From: Thermomicrobiales bacterium
Lineage (GTDB): Bacteria; Chloroflexota; Chloroflexia; Thermomicrobiales; UBA6265
Length of the DNA: 64,000 nt
NCBI GenBank assembly: GCA_019637585.1
Contig: JAHBVL010000014.1
Coordinates: 1 to 64,000 of the forward strand
Direction of reading: 5' to 3'
The position numbers and the translations under genes are program-made. Every line of letters starts with the position of its first letter. The stretch's first letter is position 1. Positions 16,352-25,206 of the stretch are shown in pieces. Below the pieces are notes generated by a model. That model had not been told where the DNA came from, searched no databases, and worked only from the letters and a program-made list of their open reading frames with translations.

Positions 16352-16732
16352 ATGTCAGCACGACGCCCTGCCCGCGACGACAGACTCTTCTCCACTCCGC
16401 CTGTGGCCACCGGACAAACCCGGACCTGTCCCTGGTGCGGCAGCAGCGATACCGTTCTGGTGCAACGCGGGTACACCGGTCCAACGGACGAGATCAACCA
16501 GTATTTCCACTGCAAGAAGTGCAGCAAGGTGACCTACGAGATCGTTTCGAAAACGGCTCGGGAAATGCGATTGGGCCGGTTTCATGCGGGCGGCATCTAC
16601 AAGGATATGGCTCACGCCACCCGGTATCAGGTTTCCCGGGTGCTCAAAGTTGGCATCAATGAGTACCTCCTCTACCTGAAACCACTCCGGGAGGGCGACG
16701 ACGCGGCGCGCCCGGCGGCCAATCCGCGATAA
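16352..16732 (+). CDS. Small zinc-ribbon protein, hypothetical
   Basis: 126 residues. CPWCG and, 27 residues on, CKKC form a zinc-ribbon near residues 26-58. A compact basic domain follows (YEIVSKTAREMRLGRFHAGGIYKDMAHATRYQVSRVLKVG). The ribbon resembles those of nucleic-acid-binding or transcription-factor-like proteins, but no named family is recognised. Its ATG lies 6 nt after a TACAAT box, with no Shine-Dalgarno, so the mRNA is probably leaderless. It is divergent from the otsA-like gene and followed by another small gene. Confidence 0.65.
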   Translation: MSARRPARDDRLFSTPPVATGQTRTCPWCGSSDTVLVQRGYTGPTDEINQYFHCKKCSKVTYEIVSKTAREMRLGRFHAGGIYKDMAHATRYQVSRVLKVGINEYLLYLKPLREGDDAARPAANPR

Positions 16733-16799
16733 TTCGCCCATGAGGCGTTGTGCGGCCTCGCGTTCGACAGACAGCGATCAGAGAAGGTTGGGGAGCATC

Positions 16800-17132
16800 G
16801 TGGCGCAGATCGATCCGGTTCCGAATTACGATCATCAGCTGGCGCAATGGGCGACGCTCTACCTTCAGACCAAAGATCCGGCGCTTTTTCCCTTCACGCG
16901 GGAATTCGATCAGGCGCGGAAAGACGCGTTCATCTATTCCTTGCGGGTGGGACTCGCCGACCTGCAGGACAGCGGCAGCGCCCGAAAGACCTCGGCCACC
17001 GGTTTCATCATGACCGACACGTTGCTGCACCAGATCGTGCACGAATGGGCATCCGCCCACGGCAACTGGCCCCCCAGCGCCGATCCGTCGAACCCGGATG
17101 GATTGATCGGCTGGTTGCGGGCGCGAGCGTAG
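16800..17132 (+). CDS. Hypothetical protein
   Basis: About 110 residues, soluble and mainly helical, with no recognised domain (PNYDHQLAQWATLYLQTKDP, FIYSLRVGLADLQDSG). GTG 16800 is preferred because GGGGAG lies just upstream; the frame can be extended 20 codons to 16740. It follows the small zinc-ribbon gene by 67 bp in the same direction, and the two may be cotranscribed. Function unknown. Confidence 0.5.
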   Translation: MAQIDPVPNYDHQLAQWATLYLQTKDPALFPFTREFDQARKDAFIYSLRVGLADLQDSGSARKTSATGFIMTDTLLHQIVHEWASAHGNWPPSADPSNPDGLIGWLRARA

Positions 17133-17198
17133 CGAGCAGCAGGCGTCTGGCAGCAGGCCGTTCGCCCGGAGATGCCCCGTCGCCGGGTTGGTCCGCAG

Positions 17199-17245
17199 GA
17201 CCTTCGCACCGTGAGCCCGGCCCGTTTACGGCCGGGCGGGTTTCG
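17199..17245. repeat. Solitary REP-like element
   Basis: GTGAGCCCGGCCCGTTTACG followed by GCCGGGCGGG forms a GC-rich hairpin. On the other strand it matches the hairpin repeated in every unit of the array at 58398-59790 (CCGTAAACGGGCCGGGCTCAC region). It is a single copy about 41 kb from the array and from the IS200-like/RAYT gene. Confidence 0.65.
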
Positions 17246-17273
17246 CGGTACCCCGCACAATCCAGGCACGCTT

Positions 17274-17320
17274 CGCTTGCACACTGCACAAAACGAGCGA
17301 GGCAGGCCTCGCCGCTACCC
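17274..17320. repeat. GTAGCGGCGAGGCCTGCC dispersed repeat, half unit
   Basis: On the minus strand it reads GTAGCGGCGAGGCCTGCCTC then GCTCGT. The same block, with one base changed, starts the palindromic element at 37616-37677. It lies in the 202-bp gap between two convergent genes, beside the solitary REP-like hairpin. Confidence 0.5.
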
Positions 17321-17334
17321 CTTGCGATTCCGGG

Positions 17335-18465
17335 CTAGATGAACCGGTCGTACCGGAAAAGCTCGTACGGGACGGCGTCGTGCTTGAGCGCCAGATCGGC
17401 GAGGTGTTCGCCGATCTCGGTGGCGAACTTGAATCCGTGCCCGGAGAAGCCGCAGGCAAAGGCAATCTGCCGGTGCAGCGGATGCCGGTCGATGATGAAG
17501 TGCTCGTCCGGCGTTCGTGTGTACATGCAGACCGATGCCGAAAGAACATTCCTCGTCACACCGGGGAGCAGATAGGCGAGGCAATCGAACACCCGCTCCG
17601 ACTCGACACTGTCGGCGTAACGGTCGATCTCATCGGGCGTGGTCACCGTGCCGCCATGGTGGTCGGCGATTTTCAGTCCTGCCTGGCCATGGATCGGGAA
17701 CCCGTAGATCTCGCCATCCGAGGTATCGGCGGCGAAGACCGGAAAGATATCCGGCTGAAATGGAGCGGGGTCCTTCACCTCGAGCCAGGCCAGCACTTTT
17801 CGGACGACGGTCAGCGGCAGCGACAGTCCATCCAGCAACCCGGAGGACCAGGCGCCGCCCGTGACGATGAGCCGGTCTCCTTCGTACCGTTGCCCATTTG
17901 ACTCCAGCCAGACGCCATCTCCTTCGGCGCCATAACTGGTGACAGGCGACTGCTCGAAGAAGGTCGCTTTGCCGCTCTGCCGGGCCAGATCGGCCATGCC
18001 CCGGAGCGCCGGTTCGACCATGAGAAAACCGGCGATCGCGCTGTATCCGCCTTCCCAGTCGTCCGGCGGGTTGAACGCGGGCCATCGCTTGCGGATGTCA
18101 CCCGCGGTCATCCATTCGTAGGCGATACCGTGTTCCTGCGCCGCCACACGGGCCGTTTTCGCATGTGACCCGCCCGGCGCATCCATCTCCAGGATGCCGA
18201 CCCGGTGCACGACCTCCTGGCCGGTCAGTTCGCCAAGCTCGACCCAGAGCTGGTCGGCCCGCCGCATCAGCGGGACATAATCCGCTCCCTCGGAATAGGC
18301 GTGCCGGAAAATGCGGGTATGCCCGCCATGCGATGCGAGATCGTTGACATGGTCGAACTGTTCGAAAACACCGACCGTCACGCCACGCTTGGAGAGCGCC
18401 CAGGCAGCGGCGGTTCCCATGGTGCCGCCGCCGGCAATCAACACGTCGAATCTGGTTGTCGTCAC
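17335..18465 (-). CDS. FAD-dependent amine oxidase, sarcosine oxidase/N-methyl-tryptophan oxidase type
   Basis: Oxidises a secondary amine (sarcosine or an N-methyl amino acid) with O2 and releases H2O2. It has 376 residues, close to monomeric sarcosine oxidase. The N-terminal dinucleotide motif is DVLIAGGGTMGTAAAWAL. The segment SASVCMYTRTPDEHFIID (about 325-342) contains the Cys that carries covalent FAD in monomeric sarcosine oxidases. GTG 18465 has AGGAGAG 8 nt upstream; the longer frame reads antisense to the ThuA gene. It is the last gene of a three-gene operon with a ThuA protein and a Gfo/Idh/MocA dehydrogenase, so the natural substrate may be a sugar- or inositol-derived amine. Confidence 0.85.
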   Translation of the reverse strand: MTTTRFDVLIAGGGTMGTAAAWALSKRGVTVGVFEQFDHVNDLASHGGHTRIFRHAYSEGADYVPLMRRADQLWVELGELTGQEVVHRVGILEMDAPGGSHAKTARVAAQEHGIAYEWMTAGDIRKRWPAFNPPDDWEGGYSAIAGFLMVEPALRGMADLARQSGKATFFEQSPVTSYGAEGDGVWLESNGQRYEGDRLIVTGGAWSSGLLDGLSLPLTVVRKVLAWLEVKDPAPFQPDIFPVFAADTSDGEIYGFPIHGQAGLKIADHHGGTVTTPDEIDRYADSVESERVFDCLAYLLPGVTRNVLSASVCMYTRTPDEHFIIDRHPLHRQIAFACGFSGHGFKFATEIGEHLADLALKHDAVPYELFRYDRFI

Positions 18466-18497
18466 CTGAGCATCTCTCCTGGCGTCGTGCCGAATGT

Positions 18498-19238
18498 CTA
18501 CTCCGCCGGCAATGGCTCGAGCGGTTTGTTCCAGAAACCGAGACCGTAGACCGGTTTCGGTCCGTTCTGCAATGGCTGTGCCCACCGGACCGCGTTGGCG
18601 ATGACCTTCCGGACGATCGGGTTGTAGTAGGTGGGATAGGTCTCGTGTCCGGGACGGAAGTAGAAGATCCGGCCGCGGCCGCGGTGATAGCAGAGTCCCG
18701 AACGGAAGATCTCGCCGCCGGTGAACCAGCTGACCATCACCAGCTCGTCGGGATCGGGGATGTCGAAGTGCTCCCCGTACATCTCTTCCCGCTCGACTTC
18801 GAAGTATTCGGGAAGACCCTCGCAGATCGGGTGATTCGGCGAAACGATCCAGATCCGCTCCTTGTCGGTCGATTCCCGCCACTTCAGATTGGCTGTGGTG
18901 CCCATCAAACGCTTGAAGATCTTCGAGTGATGCCCGGAGTGGAGCACGACCAGTCCCATGCCATCGAGAACCCGGCGCTGGACGCGGTCGACGGTGTCGT
19001 CGAGCACCTCGTTGTGGGCCTGATGTCCCCACCAGATCAGCACGTCGGTCGCGTCGAGCAGCGAATCCGGCAGACCCTGTTCTGGTTGATTCAGGGTCGC
19101 AATGGTGATGGCGAAGTCGCCATTCTCATCGAGACCATCCTTGATGGCGCCATGGAGGCCATTGGGGTAGAGCTTCTGGACGGCCGGGTTGATCTGCTCG
19201 TGACGGTTTTCATTCCATATGGTGACGCGAAGTGTCAT
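18498..19238 (-). CDS. ThuA-domain protein (trehalose-utilisation family)
   Basis: 246 residues with the glutamine-amidotransferase-like ThuA fold ([54 protein letters not shown]). Members act in disaccharide or 3-keto-sugar metabolism; exact reactions are mostly unproven. The ATG has AGGATAGGA upstream. It begins 6 nt after the Gfo/Idh/MocA gene and ends 32 nt before the amine oxidase start, clearly one operon. Confidence 0.85.
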   Translation of the reverse strand: MTLRVTIWNENRHEQINPAVQKLYPNGLHGAIKDGLDENGDFAITIATLNQPEQGLPDSLLDATDVLIWWGHQAHNEVLDDTVDRVQRRVLDGMGLVVLHSGHHSKIFKRLMGTTANLKWRESTDKERIWIVSPNHPICEGLPEYFEVEREEMYGEHFDIPDPDELVMVSWFTGGEIFRSGLCYHRGRGRIFYFRPGHETYPTYYNPIVRKVIANAVRWAQPLQNGPKPVYGLGFWNKPLEPLPAE

Positions 19239-19244
19239 CGGTTC

Positions 19245-20348
19245 CTATCCTGCTACGGTGACGGTTGACGGTTCGAGAATCAGTTCGCGGCGCTCTTCCG
19301 ACGACCGGTAGATCGCGTCGATCAGTCGTGTGCGGCGCAATCCATCGCGGCCCGACGGGACCATGGGCGTACCGCCTATGATCGAGTCGATGAAGGTGCC
19401 GATGATCTCGCGGTGGCCGGCTCCCTGCGGTTTGGATGGGAGGCGAGGCGTCGAGTCGACCGGCACGCCATTGATGGTGGTGAAGAGACGAAGTGTGTCT
19501 GCGGATGCGTAGTCCCGCACATGGAGCTCGGCGCCTCCCTTATCACCCAGAAGGTAGATGCCGAACTCATCGGTATCGCTGGTGTGCGCGGCCCAGCTCG
19601 CTTCGACGAAGATGGTGGCGCCCGACGACGTGCGCAACATGCCAACTGCCAGGTCCTCGACCTCGAAACCATAGGCATCGGATGGCATGAAGCCATTGCC
19701 GGACCAGTTGCCGACACCCTTCGGACCGATCTCGGAGTAGGTGGCCCCGCTCACCGCGACGATGTCCGGTTCATCCATCGCCCAGAGAACCATGTCCAGC
19801 ACGTGGACGCCCAGGTCGATGAGAGGACCGCCGCCCGCCTGCTCCTTCGATGTGAACCAGGTGCCCATGCCGGGAATCCCGGCACGCCGCCGCCAGAATG
19901 CCTTGGCGTGATAGATGTGGCCCAGTCCGCCCTCATCGATGAATGCTTTGAGGACCTGCATGTCCGATCTGGCCCGCCGGTTGAAGGCCATTCCCAGAAT
20001 CAGCCCGGCGTTCTCGGCGGCGTTGACCAGCGTTTCCGCTTCGGCTTCATTGCGGGCCAGCGGTTTTTCCATCAGCACATGCTTTCCTGCGGCGATGGCG
20101 TCCAGGCCAATCGGCACATGGAGAAAGTTGGGCACCGCGACGCTGACCGCCGCGATATCCGGTCTGCTCAACAGCTGGTGATAGTCTTCATAGACATTGG
20201 GGACATTCGCCTCGGCGGCGACTTCATTGCAGCGCGGTGTGTCCAGCCCAGCAATGGCGACGATATCCGCTCGCGGTTCTCCCCTGTACCCTTCGACGTG
20301 CCATTTCCCGATTCCGCATCCGATAACCCCGACGCCGACTCGTTCCAT
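19245..20348 (-). CDS. Gfo/Idh/MocA-family NAD(P)-dependent oxidoreductase
   Basis: 367 residues. Rossmann motif GVIGCGIGKWHVEGY at the N-terminus, then the family's EKPLARNEAEAE (catalytic Lys in EKP) and GGGPLIDLGVHVLDMV motifs, and a C-terminal beta-sheet substrate domain. It oxidises or reduces a sugar, inositol or aldose. ATG 20348 has GAGGAG 5 nt upstream. It is first of the operon with ThuA and the amine oxidase. The pairing of Gfo/Idh and ThuA is typical of disaccharide 3-keto pathways. Confidence 0.9.
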   Translation of the reverse strand: MERVGVGVIGCGIGKWHVEGYRGEPRADIVAIAGLDTPRCNEVAAEANVPNVYEDYHQLLSRPDIAAVSVAVPNFLHVPIGLDAIAAGKHVLMEKPLARNEAEAETLVNAAENAGLILGMAFNRRARSDMQVLKAFIDEGGLGHIYHAKAFWRRRAGIPGMGTWFTSKEQAGGGPLIDLGVHVLDMVLWAMDEPDIVAVSGATYSEIGPKGVGNWSGNGFMPSDAYGFEVEDLAVGMLRTSSGATIFVEASWAAHTSDTDEFGIYLLGDKGGAELHVRDYASADTLRLFTTINGVPVDSTPRLPSKPQGAGHREIIGTFIDSIIGGTPMVPSGRDGLRRTRLIDAIYRSSEERRELILEPSTVTVAG

Positions 20349-20416
20349 CTGCTCCTCACGTGCGGCTCTCACGCACAGGGTCTTCAACACCGGGAGAACG
20401 GTTCCTCCCGGTTCCG

Positions 20417-21619
20417 CTACATCGTGTTCGCCGTGACCTCGGTAATCGAGCCGGGCAGGGTCTGAACAACCATGGAAAGAATAACGGTCGAAGGATCGGC
20501 GCCGATGGCTTCGACGCGATAGGTGCCCGGAAGCACCCAGATCGCATCGCCGAAGGTCACGGGACCGTTCCAAACGACCGTGCCGTCAACGGCGGTGACC
20601 AGATATGGCGTGATCGGACTGATGGGCAACTGCACGAGCGAACCCCGGATCAACGAGGTTTCGCCCGCCCGGACGAAGACGTCGATCGAGATCTCCTCGC
20701 CTGTTTCGTTCGACCAGGCCACCGCGTAGGTGCCCTCCGGCACCTGGATCACATTCTCGCCCTCGAACGCGACGGAAATGACCTCCGGGTCGGGGGTCAA
20801 TGTCGTCGCTTCCGGTCCGCCGGTGACAGTAGCCGAGGGAAAGATCCCCGCGACCTGCTCAATCTCGATCATTCCCATCAGGTTCAGGAGATCCAGATCG
20901 GAAAGAAGGATGGTCATGGCCTCGTTCAGCTCGACCGCCGTTGCGGCGCCGATGAGCACGCCACCCCCCTGATCGGCGACACATTGGAGAGCTTTCTCCT
21001 CATCGGGAGCCAGGGCGAATCCGATCACATTGGTCGTGATGGCTTTCGGGCCGTTGTGCAGCTGGCCGGCGATAGTGCAGGGATCACCCCCGCACGTCTC
21101 CAGTCCATCCGTCATGAGAACCACGGTATTGATCTGATTCTCGGCGGTCTCCGGGAAATCGAGCTCGGACGATTGCAGCGCCAGCGTCAACGGCGTCCAG
21201 CCAACTGGCTGGTAGTTGTCGACGACCGAGGAAAGGAGTTCTCGATCGGTGCCAAGCACCGGCACCATCAGGTCGGTGGACAGGCAGCTCTCCGCCCGTC
21301 CAGTCTCATTGTTGGCCCCTTTGTGCCCGTAGACGCGCACGCCGATATTGACATTGTCCGACTGGGGGAGCTTGCCGATGATCGAACGGAGCACGGTCTT
21401 GGCCGCATCGATGCGGGTGACGCCCGGTTCGATCTCCTCCGCCATCGACCCGGACGCATCGAGGATGATCTCGACGTTCACGATCTGGGAGTCGGCGCTA
21501 TCGGCGGATTCTTCGTCGTCCTGGGCGGTAATGGTTCCGACGGTCAGGACACTCAGAAGCAACACAGCGAGCAGCGACCCGGCTAGTGTGAGTCGACGAA
21601 AGATTCCAGGCACAGGCAC
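20417..21619 (-). CDS. Secreted/membrane-anchored von Willebrand factor A protein
   Basis: 400 residues. A hydrophobic signal or anchor (about 9-30) precedes a VWA domain. The complete metal-ion adhesion motif starts with DASGS (54-58), with a downstream 'VGWTPLTLAL' Thr and 'MTDGLETC' Asp. After the VWA domain (to about 235) come Ser/Thr/Pro-rich beta-type segments with no named domain. GTG 21619 is preferred (GGAGG 8 nt upstream). Such proteins bind other proteins at the surface through a divalent metal; the partner is unknown. It lies between the Gfo/Idh operon and the menA operon in the same direction. Confidence 0.8.
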   Translation of the reverse strand: MPVPGIFRRLTLAGSLLAVLLLSVLTVGTITAQDDEESADSADSQIVNVEIILDASGSMAEEIEPGVTRIDAAKTVLRSIIGKLPQSDNVNIGVRVYGHKGANNETGRAESCLSTDLMVPVLGTDRELLSSVVDNYQPVGWTPLTLALQSSELDFPETAENQINTVVLMTDGLETCGGDPCTIAGQLHNGPKAITTNVIGFALAPDEEKALQCVADQGGGVLIGAATAVELNEAMTILLSDLDLLNLMGMIEIEQVAGIFPSATVTGGPEATTLTPDPEVISVAFEGENVIQVPEGTYAVAWSNETGEEISIDVFVRAGETSLIRGSLVQLPISPITPYLVTAVDGTVVWNGPVTFGDAIWVLPGTYRVEAIGADPSTVILSMVVQTLPGSITEVTANTM

Positions 21620-21698
21620 GGTGCGCTCCTCCCATTTCCGATTTGGAACACGCTGATTTCTCGTTGGGATGCTATCGCATTTGCCCGGCATTTGCAGG

Positions 21699-22586
21699 TT
21701 AGCGGGCATCAGCAGTGGACTCGTCTGCGACGAGAGTGACCAGCGTCACCTCTGGTGGACAGTTGAGCCGGACCGGTGGCCGGTAGACACCCATGCCGCG
21801 CGATGTATAGACGGGCATCGCACTGGCAACATTCATCCCCGAAACATGCCGTCTTCCATGCTTGGGCAGCCATATCGGTCTGATTCGGGGAAAAACGACC
21901 TGACCGCCGTGCGAATGGCCGGAAAGCTGGGCAAACGCGCCAAGCGACGCAGCCGTCTCGGCGAAATCGGCTTCGTGCCACAGCGAAAGAATGGCGGCGC
22001 CGGCCGGAATCTGGCCGAATGCACCGTCAGGGTTGGGACGGCCATGCAGCGTGTCGTCGATACCCGCGATCCAGAGCTCGGCGCCGCGCCAATTCACCGT
22101 TATGGCTTTGTTGCGAAGCACCGGCAACCCGATCGCCTCGAGATCTGAGGTCACCTGCGTCGCCGAAACGAAGATATCGTGATTGCCCAGCACAGCCAGA
22201 CCACCAAGGGGCGCGTGCTCGACGAGTCGCTCGATGGAGGGGAGCGCGCACTTCAGATGGCGGGGAGACTCAGAGACGAAATCGCCGCCGAAGAGCACGA
22301 GATCGGGGCTCGCATCTTCGAGCAGCTGGAGCGCGGCGTCGACATCCTCGCCATAGATGAAAGGTCCGGCATGGATATCGGTGACAAAACCGATCTTCAT
22401 ACCAGCCAGCGCGCCGTGGGCGGGTGGCACGCGGAACTCGATCTGTTCGAGAACAGGGCGATAGGGATTGATCTTGCGAACGCGCCAGTAGACGCCGGCC
22501 GTCGCGGCAGACACGGCTGCGGACGCGAGGGCGAATCCTCTGGCTTTCCGGCTCGGTATGAATTCCAGAGCGTCCGCGGCGGCCAT
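21699..22586 (-). CDS. Membrane-associated metallophosphoesterase (YkuE/YaeI type)
   Basis: 295 residues. An N-terminal hydrophobic segment (about 15-32) is followed by the calcineurin-like motif series: FVTDIHAG, GGDFVSE, GNHD and GHSHGGQ. This gives a two-metal phosphoesterase active site. Relatives act on envelope phospholipids such as UDP-diacylglucosamine or nucleotides. It starts 2 nt after the menA stop, so it is translationally coupled to the prenyltransferase and belongs to the ABC-menA operon. Confidence 0.85.
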   Translation of the reverse strand: MAAADALEFIPSRKARGFALASAAVSAATAGVYWRVRKINPYRPVLEQIEFRVPPAHGALAGMKIGFVTDIHAGPFIYGEDVDAALQLLEDASPDLVLFGGDFVSESPRHLKCALPSIERLVEHAPLGGLAVLGNHDIFVSATQVTSDLEAIGLPVLRNKAITVNWRGAELWIAGIDDTLHGRPNPDGAFGQIPAGAAILSLWHEADFAETAASLGAFAQLSGHSHGGQVVFPRIRPIWLPKHGRRHVSGMNVASAMPVYTSRGMGVYRPPVRLNCPPEVTLVTLVADESTADAR

Positions 22587-22588
22587 GG

Positions 22589-23536
22589 TCAGCCGTACCG
22601 GTCGAGGATGGTCCGGACAACCAGTCCGGCGGTCAGAAAGAGCCCGACGCGGAGGTGCAGTCCGGCGGTGCGCCGCAGAACGCGGTTGAGCTCGTTCGGG
22701 CCTGAGTCGCTGTTGACGATGCGAATCAGGTCGATGGCCACCGGCGCGGTCAGGAACGCCGCAGTGACAGGCCAAAGCGATGGTGATGACACGATCAAGG
22801 CCGCGTTTGCCACATAGGAGCCGGCCACGAGCAGCATGTACTCGCGATTAGCCCACGTCCGGCCGAGCAGATTCGCCATCGTCCGTTTGCCGGCGGAGCG
22901 ATCGAATTCGATGTCGCGAATGTTGTTGACATGCAGGATCGCCGCCACCAGACCGCTGATGGGCAATGACAGCAGCACGCTCTGCAGCGTGATCTGTCCG
23001 CTATGCACGTAGTAGGAGCCGACGACCATGCCCACCCCCATCGCCAGGAAGACGGTCAGTTCACCAAGCGCGACATATCCGAGCGGTTTGGGACCGCCGG
23101 TGTAGAGAACGGCAGCGGCGAGGCTGACCAGCGCCAGCGCCAGCACTTCCCACCCCGTTCGATAGACGATGTAGAGACCGAGAACCGTAGCCAGGGTGAA
23201 AGCGGCGATCGCGCCGCGCCAAACCTGCTGGGCGGTCAGGTAACCGAGCTGGATCACTTTCGATGGACCGAGGGAATCATCGGTGTCGATCCCCTTGGTG
23301 TGATCGAAGTAGTCGTTGGCCAGATTGGCGCCGGCGTGGCAGGAGACCGACGCGATCAGCATCGCCAGAAAAAGGACCCAGTCGAACGAGCGACCGACCA
23401 GCGCCAGCGCCGAACCCACGATGATCGGAATGGCGGATGCGGTGAACGAAAAGAAGCGGACGGCCTGGAACCAGACCTTGAGCGTGCTGGGCCGGGGAGC
23501 TGTCTGGGGAGCAGGATTCGCGGCGATGGCGCTCAT
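22589..23536 (-). CDS. menA: UbiA-family prenyltransferase, probably 1,4-dihydroxy-2-naphthoate polyprenyltransferase
   Basis: Attaches a polyprenyl chain to a quinone head group in the membrane, the committed step of menaquinone synthesis if MenA. It has 315 residues with about nine membrane spans. The two Asp-rich motifs are NDYFDHTKGID (from residue 74) and NNIRDIEFDRSAGKRT (about 200). Both suit MenA better than UbiA or chlorophyll synthase. The ATG overlaps the permease stop by 4 nt (ATGA). Its placement at the end of an ABC importer operon and 2 nt before a phosphoesterase gene is unusual; other men genes are not in the window. Confidence 0.82.
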   Translation of the reverse strand: MSAIAANPAPQTAPRPSTLKVWFQAVRFFSFTASAIPIIVGSALALVGRSFDWVLFLAMLIASVSCHAGANLANDYFDHTKGIDTDDSLGPSKVIQLGYLTAQQVWRGAIAAFTLATVLGLYIVYRTGWEVLALALVSLAAAVLYTGGPKPLGYVALGELTVFLAMGVGMVVGSYYVHSGQITLQSVLLSLPISGLVAAILHVNNIRDIEFDRSAGKRTMANLLGRTWANREYMLLVAGSYVANAALIVSSPSLWPVTAAFLTAPVAIDLIRIVNSDSGPNELNRVLRRTAGLHLRVGLFLTAGLVVRTILDRYG

Positions 23537-24306
23537 GACGTGCTCCGGTTCCAGGGAACCACCAACCGCTCCACGAGATCCAACGCCAGAATGAGCAGCC
23601 ATCCGAGGATGGCGGTGAGTATCAAGCCGACATACATCTTCTTGATGGCCAGAATCGAGTAGCTCTTCCAGATCAGCGCGCCGATCCCCTGGCTGGGTGA
23701 GAGGAACTCCGTGCCGACGATGACGATGAGCGAAAAGCCAAGCGCCAGACGGAGACCGGTGAAGATCGCCGGCATCGAACCCGGCAGCGCGACACCGAAA
23801 AAGAGCTGCGTTCTGCTCGCCTGGAAGTTGTGCGCGACATCCCGGTAGACGGGATCGAGCGTCAGAACGCCACTCATCGTATTGAGCGCGACGAGGAAGA
23901 AGATCGAGATGGCAACGATTGCCCACTTGGCTGTTTCGCCAGTGCCGAGCGCAATGATCACGAGCGGCAACAAAGCGATCTTGGGAATGGCGTAGAGCGC
24001 GGTGGCGATCGGCATCATGAAAACGCGAACCGGCCAGGAAAGACCCATAGCGAGCCCCAGCGCGATACCTGGGATCGAACCGAGGAGGAATCCACCAACG
24101 ATCCGGACCAGGCTGACCCGGATGTCGGTGAAGAGTCCGTCGTTTCGAACCATTTTCACCGCGGTGTCCCAAAGGCTCGAAGGAGGAGGCCAGAAAACCT
24201 GATTGACGCGACCAGACCGGGAGATCAACTCCCAGGCAACGAGCAGAATGGCGGGAGCCAGCAGGGTGAGCGCGACCTCGATGACGCGGCGTGACGACAT
24301 GCTCAT
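23533..24306 (-). CDS. ABC transporter permease (SsuC/TauC/NMT1-associated type)
   Basis: 257 residues with six predicted spans and the ATPase-coupling loop 'HNFQASRTQLFFGVALPGSMP' typical of the nitrate/sulfonate/taurine family. Its start overlaps the ATPase gene's stop by 4 nt, and its stop overlaps menA by 4 nt. It forms the channel for the binding protein encoded at 25207-26322. Confidence 0.88.
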   Translation of the reverse strand: MSMSSRRVIEVALTLLAPAILLVAWELISRSGRVNQVFWPPPSSLWDTAVKMVRNDGLFTDIRVSLVRIVGGFLLGSIPGIALGLAMGLSWPVRVFMMPIATALYAIPKIALLPLVIIALGTGETAKWAIVAISIFFLVALNTMSGVLTLDPVYRDVAHNFQASRTQLFFGVALPGSMPAIFTGLRLALGFSLIVIVGTEFLSPSQGIGALIWKSYSILAIKKMYVGLILTAILGWLLILALDLVERLVVPWNRSTS

Positions 24307-25160
24307 CGCACCATCTCACCCGCCGAACGCCGCGCTTCCTGGACTTCCTCCTTCAAGAGCGACCAGATCGTGGCGAACTTCTCGGCAAAGCGGGGATCGG
24401 AACGGACCGTCGCCTGATCGCGGGGGCGATCGAATGCAATCGGGATTTCCGCCTTGATCCTGCCAGGCTGAGCCGACATGACCACCACGCGATCGGCCAG
24501 CGTCAGCGCTTCATCGATCGAGTGGGTGACGAAGACAACGGTGTTGCCGGTTGCTTCCCAGATGCGGAGCAGCTCCTCCTGAAGGATGAATCGGGTTTGC
24601 TCATCAAGCGCCCCGAAAGGCTCGTCCATCAGCAACATCTGCGGATCGACCGCCAATGCCCGGGCGATCGCCACGCGTTGACGCATCCCTTCCGAAAGCT
24701 GGTGAGGCCACGCCTTGGCGAATCTGGACAATCCAACCAACGAGAGAAGATTCGATGTCTTCTCCCGCTGTTCTGCTCTTGAGACTCCGTCCAGCTTCAA
24801 CCCGTAGGCGACATTCGCCTCGACCGAGAGCCAGGGAAAAACCGAGCGCCCCTGAAAGACCATGGCGTTGCGGACAGGGCGGTTGTCCGGCGCGCTTACC
24901 AGGATGCGACCCGTGATTGGGGTTTCCAGCCCGGCGATCATGCGCAGGAGCGTGGTCTTGCCGCACCCGGAGGGACCGACGATGACCACAAACTCCCCTT
25001 CAGCGACATCGAGGGAGACATCATCGACGGCCACCACATCGCCATGTGGTCCCGCAAATGTTCGGCTGACCCGATCGACGGCTACCGCCGCTCCGCCTGC
25101 GGCGCCGGTGGAGGCCGGCGCCGCGATAACGGGTGCGTGTGGTGCAAGGGCAACTGCCAT
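24303..25160 (-). CDS. ABC transporter ATPase (SsuB/TauB type)
   Basis: 285 residues. Walker A GPSGCGKTT, signature LSEGMRQRVAIARAL, Walker B MLLMDEPFGALD and switch His in VFVTHSIDEAL are all intact. In the signature, the canonical LSGG is LSEG. About 25 residues of Ala/Pro-rich sequence precede the domain. It energises the adjacent permease; the family carries sulfonates, nitrate, thiamine precursors or bicarbonate. Confidence 0.9.
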   Translation of the reverse strand: MAVALAPHAPVIAAPASTGAAGGAAVAVDRVSRTFAGPHGDVVAVDDVSLDVAEGEFVVIVGPSGCGKTTLLRMIAGLETPITGRILVSAPDNRPVRNAMVFQGRSVFPWLSVEANVAYGLKLDGVSRAEQREKTSNLLSLVGLSRFAKAWPHQLSEGMRQRVAIARALAVDPQMLLMDEPFGALDEQTRFILQEELLRIWEATGNTVVFVTHSIDEALTLADRVVVMSAQPGRIKAEIPIAFDRPRDQATVRSDPRFAEKFATIWSLLKEEVQEARRSAGEMVR

Positions 25161-25206
25161 GGATAACTGGCTCTCGTGAGCGCCGGATCCGGGCGGCGCT
25201 GCAGGT

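Noticed and set aside
19413-20465. A 350-codon plus-strand frame opposite the Gfo/Idh gene
   Set aside because: Antisense shadow; the minus-strand gene has complete family motifs.
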